DNA from: Anaerolineaceae bacterium
Lineage (GTDB): Bacteria > Chloroflexota > Anaerolineae > Anaerolineales > Villigracilaceae
Reading direction: 5' to 3'
Length of the DNA stretch: 17,816 nt
NCBI GenBank assembly: GCA_009885445.1
Contig: VFKQ01000211.1
Span: forward strand, 1 to 17,816
Every line of letters begins with the position of its first letter. The first letter of the stretch is position 1. The notes beneath the pieces are model-generated. The model did no database searches. It was not told the DNA's origin and worked only from the letters and a program-made list of their open reading frames with translations. A program made the position numbers and the translations under genes. Below, one piece after another: positions 14,820-17,816 of this stretch.

Positions 14820-15905
14820 TTAGTGGACAACCGTCAGGCTGATGAGGACGTAGTTGAATTGGCCCGATTCTGGCACAAAAAGCAAGAGACGGTCACCAGC
14901 CGCCACCGGTTGAGTTTTGAGATATTCATCGAGCATGATAAATATGCTGGCCGCGCCAGTATTGCCAGCCGTGCGCAGATTTGTCCAATAGGGCACTTGC
15001 CGGCTCGGTGAAAGCTTGGACATTATTTTCTTAACGGCGGGTTCGAAATAATAGGAGGACATGTGAGGGATAACCATGTCGTAATTATCGAGACTCTCCC
15101 CATGCTCGCATAGTGCGCCCTCCAACGCCTTTTTAGACAAAGGCGCCATGTACCTGGCAAGAATTGAGACATCCTGGCTCAATATCATCTGGTCACTTTG
15201 CAATTGCATGCACAGTGGAGCCTGGTTTGCAAACGAGCGCGAATAGGTCCAGTTAACTTTTAGCGAGTGACCTTGCTCTGCGGGCTGTGGTTCAAGCAGA
15301 AATGCGCCAGCGCCGTCGGATAACATAAAGCGCAGGAAGACAGACATAAACCATTTAGACGACCTGACGTCGCGCAGGATTGCAGGAATATCATAGATCG
15401 TGCGAAAAGCTTTTGATTTAAGCCCAACGGAAGATTGCTCCACCCCCACACAGATTGCGGCTCTGGCATCTCCCGATTTCACAGCGCGCGCGGCATTAAC
15501 CAGCGCTTGTGCGCCCGACGAGCAGATGCCTGAATTGGAGTTAATCTCGAGCGAGTGGCTTATCACATTGTCTTTGCTCAATTGATCATGCAGAAGCGAA
15601 GAAAGTCCCGGCGCAAGAAGCGGCGCATGGGTAGTGCCCGCGGATAGATAATCAATGTTGAGTGAATTTTTATCATCGCCCAGGCAATTCTTGACCGCCT
15701 CTGCGGCCAGCTCGTACAGCGAATGCGTCGCCTGCTGATTTTTGTCCAGCGCATAATGGCGAGTTTGGATGCCGTTGGCGTTAAGGATTTTGCGCCGAAC
15801 GCGCCCTTCCCCAAGTACAGTTCCCAGATATTGGGCGATGCTTTCGTTATCCACCGGCGCCCCGGGCAAATATGACCCGGTGCTGGTAATGTAGCAATCA
15901 GACAT
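14820..15905 (-). CDS. KAS III-type ketosynthase, possibly DarB/StlD-like
   Basis: A 361-aa thiolase-fold condensing enzyme. The complete KAS III triad is present: C128 in SNSGICSSGAQ, H281 in VIPHMSS, and N315 in RTAGNTGAAS, together with SDGAGA (196-201). It should catalyse Claisen condensation between an acyl chain and an ACP- or CoA-bound partner. It is not a housekeeping FabH by sequence style. The stretch NGIQTRHYALDK...TH (44-61) is reminiscent of ketosynthases that make dialkylresorcinol or flexirubin heads (DarB/StlD), an assignment from memory that needs a search. Start 15905 is set by a strong AAGGAGG 6 nt upstream, although the frame is open back to 16067. It overlaps the upstream gene by 8 nt, so the pair is translationally coupled. 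No acyl carrier protein gene is visible nearby. Confidence 0.8.
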   Translation of the reverse strand: MSDCYITSTGSYLPGAPVDNESIAQYLGTVLGEGRVRRKILNANGIQTRHYALDKNQQATHSLYELAAEAVKNCLGDDKNSLNIDYLSAGTTHAPLLAPGLSSLLHDQLSKDNVISHSLEINSNSGICSSGAQALVNAARAVKSGDARAAICVGVEQSSVGLKSKAFRTIYDIPAILRDVRSSKWFMSVFLRFMLSDGAGAFLLEPQPAEQGHSLKVNWTYSRSFANQAPLCMQLQSDQMILSQDVSILARYMAPLSKKALEGALCEHGESLDNYDMVIPHMSSYYFEPAVKKIMSKLSPSRQVPYWTNLRTAGNTGAASIFIMLDEYLKTQPVAAGDRLLLFVPESGQFNYVLISLTVVH

Positions 15906-16785
15906 TTGAGCCTCCTTGCGGTGTTGACTGCCTCTTGCGCAGCAGTTCGTAAGCAAACTCATCGAACGCAATATGATAATAGAGATATTGGTTTGGATCT
16001 GACCTGAATGCATCGCTATTGTAGTGACTGCGGTTGCTGTACGTCTGCAGGTAGAAATCCAGGTCAATCATGGCTTGCTTATCTTCTGCACAAATATGCT
16101 TTAAGCACCAGAGCAACAGCGAGTCGGAATCGAAGGAGTTAAGCGCGCGCATGGACGTGTGGAAATCGGCAAACATTGTGATCGTGAGCACGACAATGAT
16201 GACTATATTTGAAGCGCCAAGAATCTGCCACGAGTGTTTGCGATTCTGTTCCAACACGCCTGTGCCGAACTGCGCAATATCTTCGGGTCTGCTGTTTCGA
16301 TAGAAGCTGAGATTGTCTAGAAAGGCGTGTTTGTCGAAGCGTTCGAAGACTTCATAGGAGAGATCGTCGTGGGGAATTGTCAGGCCGTGGACAATGATGT
16401 CCTCGGTTGAGTTGACACTGAAATCTCCGTCGATGCCCTTTAGCATCTCGCGAGTAGACCCGTCGTTCCGTTCGGGTGTGCCGGAAAGCAGGTAGCGATA
16501 GAGCATCGGCTCAATCTGTACATGCCGGATGAGCAGTTCGAGAGCTTCCTGGGAGGCGAGATATTTAATTCCAAAGGCCAGGGCCCTGTCAATGAGTCGT
16601 TTTTCGAAACCCCACGCAGAACGATGGAAAAGAAACTTTAGTGGAACGATAAAAATCCGAATGAAAAAGAATGGCAGGGTGATAAACGGGCGGATGAAAA
16701 TGTAGTCGAATCGCGCCTTTTCCCGATCAAATATCCCGTTTACATAATCGGTGACATAAGGAAAATTTTGCATGGCAATTGACAT
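15898..16785 (-). CDS. Unrecognised membrane-associated protein of the cassette
   Basis: I do not recognise a family for this 295-aa protein. Residues about 27-54 (YIFIRPFITLPFFFIRIFIV...) and about 188-209 (LGASNIVIIVVLTITMF) are strongly hydrophobic, so it likely sits in or on the membrane. Between and after them are acidic/aromatic helical stretches with repeated His and Glu/Asp: EALELLIRHVQIEPML, TIPHDD, FADFH, YYHIAFDEFAYELL. These could be metal ligands of a helical bundle, but no canonical diiron spacing can be asserted. It is the first gene of the minus-strand cassette and overlaps the ketosynthase start by 8 nt, so the three probably act together. GGAG lies only 3 nt before ATG 16785. 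A TACAAT -10-like box (complement of 16831-16836) lies upstream, with no good -35. Base composition looks lower in GC than the surrounding operon. Confidence 0.75.
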   Translation of the reverse strand: MSIAMQNFPYVTDYVNGIFDREKARFDYIFIRPFITLPFFFIRIFIVPLKFLFHRSAWGFEKRLIDRALAFGIKYLASQEALELLIRHVQIEPMLYRYLLSGTPERNDGSTREMLKGIDGDFSVNSTEDIIVHGLTIPHDDLSYEVFERFDKHAFLDNLSFYRNSRPEDIAQFGTGVLEQNRKHSWQILGASNIVIIVVLTITMFADFHTSMRALNSFDSDSLLLWCLKHICAEDKQAMIDLDFYLQTYSNRSHYNSDAFRSDPNQYLYYHIAFDEFAYELLRKRQSTPQGGSNV

Positions 16786-16864
16786 ATGCTCCGCGTGATT
16801 GTCGTTGAGGTCTAAACGATTACCGAGGCGATTGTACTCTAATTTAACAGTGCGAAGATATTCG

Positions 16865-16996
16865 TACCTCGGCGCGTGGGATTACACGCCGAACCGCTGG
16901 CTACAGAAACTGTATTCCGAGATTATCCCGCGTATGCTAGACGTGATGAGGTCGCGGGGGAAGTCGAAGACGAAGCAGTCGCTGGGAGGAGCATAG
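16865..16996 (+). pseudogene. 3' remnant of a third femAB gene
   Basis: The frame encodes YLGAWDYTPNRW... to SLGGA-stop, 43 residues, of which 33 are identical to the last 43 residues of FemAB copy 2 (13031-13159). Nucleotides 16867-16885 are identical over 19 nt to 13033-13051. Homology begins abruptly at the left, just where the minus-strand cassette's upstream region ends, and the rest of the gene is absent. There is no start signal. The stop is preserved. Amino-acid and silent differences show it is an old paralogue rather than a fresh copy. Confidence 0.88.
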
Positions 16997-17082
16997 CGCT
17001 CAACGAAGAACCGCGCGAGACAAGCCTTTCGTATGGCCGCGCAATCGGTGAAGCGCACAGCAGATCATGTACATGCAGAAGA

Positions 17083-17122
17083 CTTGTACTGAGCCTGTCG
17101 AAGTAAAGCCGCGAAGTTCGAC
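17083..17122. repeat. Dispersed palindromic element (CTTGTACTGAGCCTGTCGAAGT type)
   Basis: The core TACTGAGCCTGTCGAAG is a form of the TTCGACAGGCTCAG-like repeat that I recall as scattered in many environmental bacterial genomes. Here GTCGAA (17098-17103) is inverted as TTCGAC (17117-17122), giving a short hairpin. It lies in the non-coding debris between two gene remnants. Any translation through it (TEPVEV) is meaningless. Confidence 0.55.
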
Positions 17123-17163
17123 TTCCAACTCGTGCCTGCTTGAATGTGACGGGCTGGGATGGG

Positions 17164-17209
17164 AAAAGCAAAGCAGGCGTCCTCCTTCGAGAACGCCTGC
17201 TTTGCTTTT
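17164..17209. terminator. Perfect 17-bp hairpin, probable bidirectional terminator
   Basis: AAAAGCAAAGCAGGCGT (17164-17180) and ACGCCTGCTTTGCTTTT (17193-17209) are exact reverse complements around a 12-nt loop. The stem ends in A4/T4, so both strands would have a GC stem followed by a short T-run. It lies about 170 nt after the stop of the femAB remnant and just before the NAD(P)H-hydrate dehydratase remnant. It may once have ended the femAB operon. Confidence 0.75.
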
Positions 17210-17262
17210 AACCACTCATGCGATTATCCGTCCGTCACTCACTCATCTGTGTAAATCTGCGC

Positions 17263-17439
17263 GCGCAGGGACTCGGCGCATTCGAGTCCGCCGTTGCTGG
17301 GGCGTGGATTCATGCGCGGGCCGGGCTGTCCGCTTTGGGCGCGGTCGGAAGCGCCGCGTCCGTTTTGGCGGGGGATGTGTTGGCGTGCGTCCCGAAAATT
17401 ATGGCGGAATTATCCAATGACCTAATACGGGGGATTTAA
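17263..17439 (+). pseudogene. C-terminal remnant of an ADP/ATP-dependent NAD(P)H-hydrate dehydratase
   Basis: The frame reads AQGLGAFESAVAGAWIHARA, then GLSAL...ASVLAGDVLACVPKIMAEL to a stop at 17437-17439. This matches the closing part of the NnrD/YjeF C-terminal dehydratase domain, where 'AQGL.PFEAAV.GA.LHGRAG' and '.LAGDLL..LP..L..L' are typical. That enzyme dehydrates damaged NAD(P)H hydrates with ADP or ATP. The catalytic and nucleotide-binding residues (GSGD.L.G) lie upstream in the family and are missing here, so nothing functional remains. It is a second 3' gene tail within 600 nt, indicating deletions around this junction. Identified by pattern only. Confidence 0.6.
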
Positions 17440-17509
17440 ACTATCCAATCAAGCTCACCTAAAACAACGTTATTTTTTCAGCATTGTTTCCCGTTAACAA
17501 AATTGATAC

Positions 17510-17537
17510 TTGCTAAGAATGGATTATTCGTTATACT
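17510..17537 (+). promoter_or_regulatory. Putative promoter for the right-edge gene
   Basis: TTGCTA (17510-17515) and TATACT (17532-17537) are separated by 16 nt in an AT-rich stretch, 37 nt before the start codon at 17575. An overlapping TACAAT just downstream is an alternative -10. Confidence 0.5.
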
Positions 17538-17574
17538 ACAATTTGCGACGTGATTTTGTGGCTTGGGAGAAAAA

Positions 17575-17816
17575 ATGACGGCAGAAAAGAAAACAACAGC
17601 CAGCGAAGAAAAAAATCCTACCGTGGCGATTGTGGTGGCTCTGATTGGAACTATTGGTGTTATTGCCGCTGCTTTTTTTGCGGCTAATCCAATTTTGCCT
17701 CGGCCAACCAAGACGCCAGCACTTACCGCATCAGAATCTGCAACATCCACGGCCTTAGTTACCCCCACATCTATGCCTGATTACCCATGCACTTTTTTTC
17801 AAACCTGCAAGCCAGG
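17575..17816 (+). CDS. Single-pass membrane protein, N-terminal part (runs off right edge)
   Basis: At least 80 residues from ATG 17575, preceded by GGGAGA 5 nt upstream as ribosome binding site. The N-terminus is short, cytoplasmic and charged (MTAEKKTTASEEKN). One strongly hydrophobic helix follows (TVAIVVALIGTIGVIAAAFF, about residues 15-36). A Pro/Thr/Ser-rich stretch (PRPTKTPALTASESATSTAL...) then looks like an extracytoplasmic linker. Two Cys appear near the end (PCTFFQTCKP). The layout is that of a signal-anchored surface or sensor protein whose functional domain lies beyond the window. No family can be named. It has its own promoter and is separated from the remnants to its left. Confidence 0.75.
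   Translation, partial: MTAEKKTTASEEKNPTVAIVVALIGTIGVIAAAFFAANPILPRPTKTPALTASESATSTALVTPTSMPDYPCTFFQTCKP

Noticed and set aside
15906..16067. Upstream extension of the ketosynthase by 54 residues
   Set aside because: It overlaps the coding part of the membrane protein gene in another frame. The strong AAGGAGG before 15905 and the normal KAS III N-terminus show the real start.
17067..17420. Open frame on plus strand containing 'TEPVEV' and 'PRSSTSN'
   Set aside because: It runs through the dispersed palindromic repeat and the hairpin, and out of frame with the dehydratase remnant. It has no ribosome site and no family pattern.
17478..17768. Minus-strand frame opposite the right-edge membrane protein
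   Set aside because: The plus-strand gene has a promoter, ribosome site, membrane helix and linker. The opposite frame is its complement, with no supporting signals.

Overview
The window reads as a chromosomal segment of a free-living bacterium. It combines a histidine-kinase-type 7TM diguanylate cyclase, tandem FemAB peptidyltransferases inside a polysaccharide locus, AT-poor coding DNA, and short 7-nt repeats scattered between and inside genes. Together these suggest an Anaerolineae-like member of the Chloroflexota. This assignment is inference from gene style, not proof.

Left edge (1-1055): debris and small genes. The 5' end of an IS630-type transposase gene runs off the left edge on the minus strand. 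A short decayed piece of an RHS/YD-repeat protein follows, then a minus-strand P-loop kinase of the adenylate-kinase/FlaR type.

Metabolic and signalling block (1156-5284, all plus): a class-III PLP aminotransferase overlaps by 4 nt a membrane diguanylate cyclase (7TM-PAS-PAS-GGDEF). A 344-nt intergenic stretch carrying a good sigma70-like promoter leads to RidA, the imine/enamine deaminase that cleans up after PLP enzymes.

Surface polysaccharide and envelope operon (5543-13162, all plus, tightly spaced): family-2 glycosyltransferase, polyprenyl-phosphate sugar-1-phosphate transferase, NAD-dependent UDP-sugar epimerase, large membrane-bound UDP-HexNAc 4,6-dehydratase (CapD/WbpM type), and two FemAB-family peptidyltransferases. 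The dehydratase and epimerase would make the nucleotide sugars, the phosphotransferase would load the first sugar on the lipid carrier, and the GT2 would extend it. No flippase, polymerase or chain-length regulator is present here. Heptanucleotide repeats fill several junctions and are also translated inside both FemAB proteins.

Inserted cassette (13222-16785, all minus): three genes encoding a flavin-containing monooxygenase-like enzyme, a KAS-III/DarB-like ketosynthase with an intact Cys-His-Asn triad, and an unrecognised membrane-associated protein of 295 aa. It is bounded by intact femAB2 on the left and a 43-codon 3' remnant of a third femAB on the right, so it appears to have displaced the body of that third copy. 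This is the most interesting part of the window: a candidate small lipid or natural-product pathway acquired by transfer.

Right edge (16865-17816): gene remnants (third femAB tail; C-terminal tail of an NAD(P)H-hydrate dehydratase), a dispersed palindromic repeat, a perfect 17-bp hairpin, and then a promoter with the start of a single-pass membrane protein that continues past the window.
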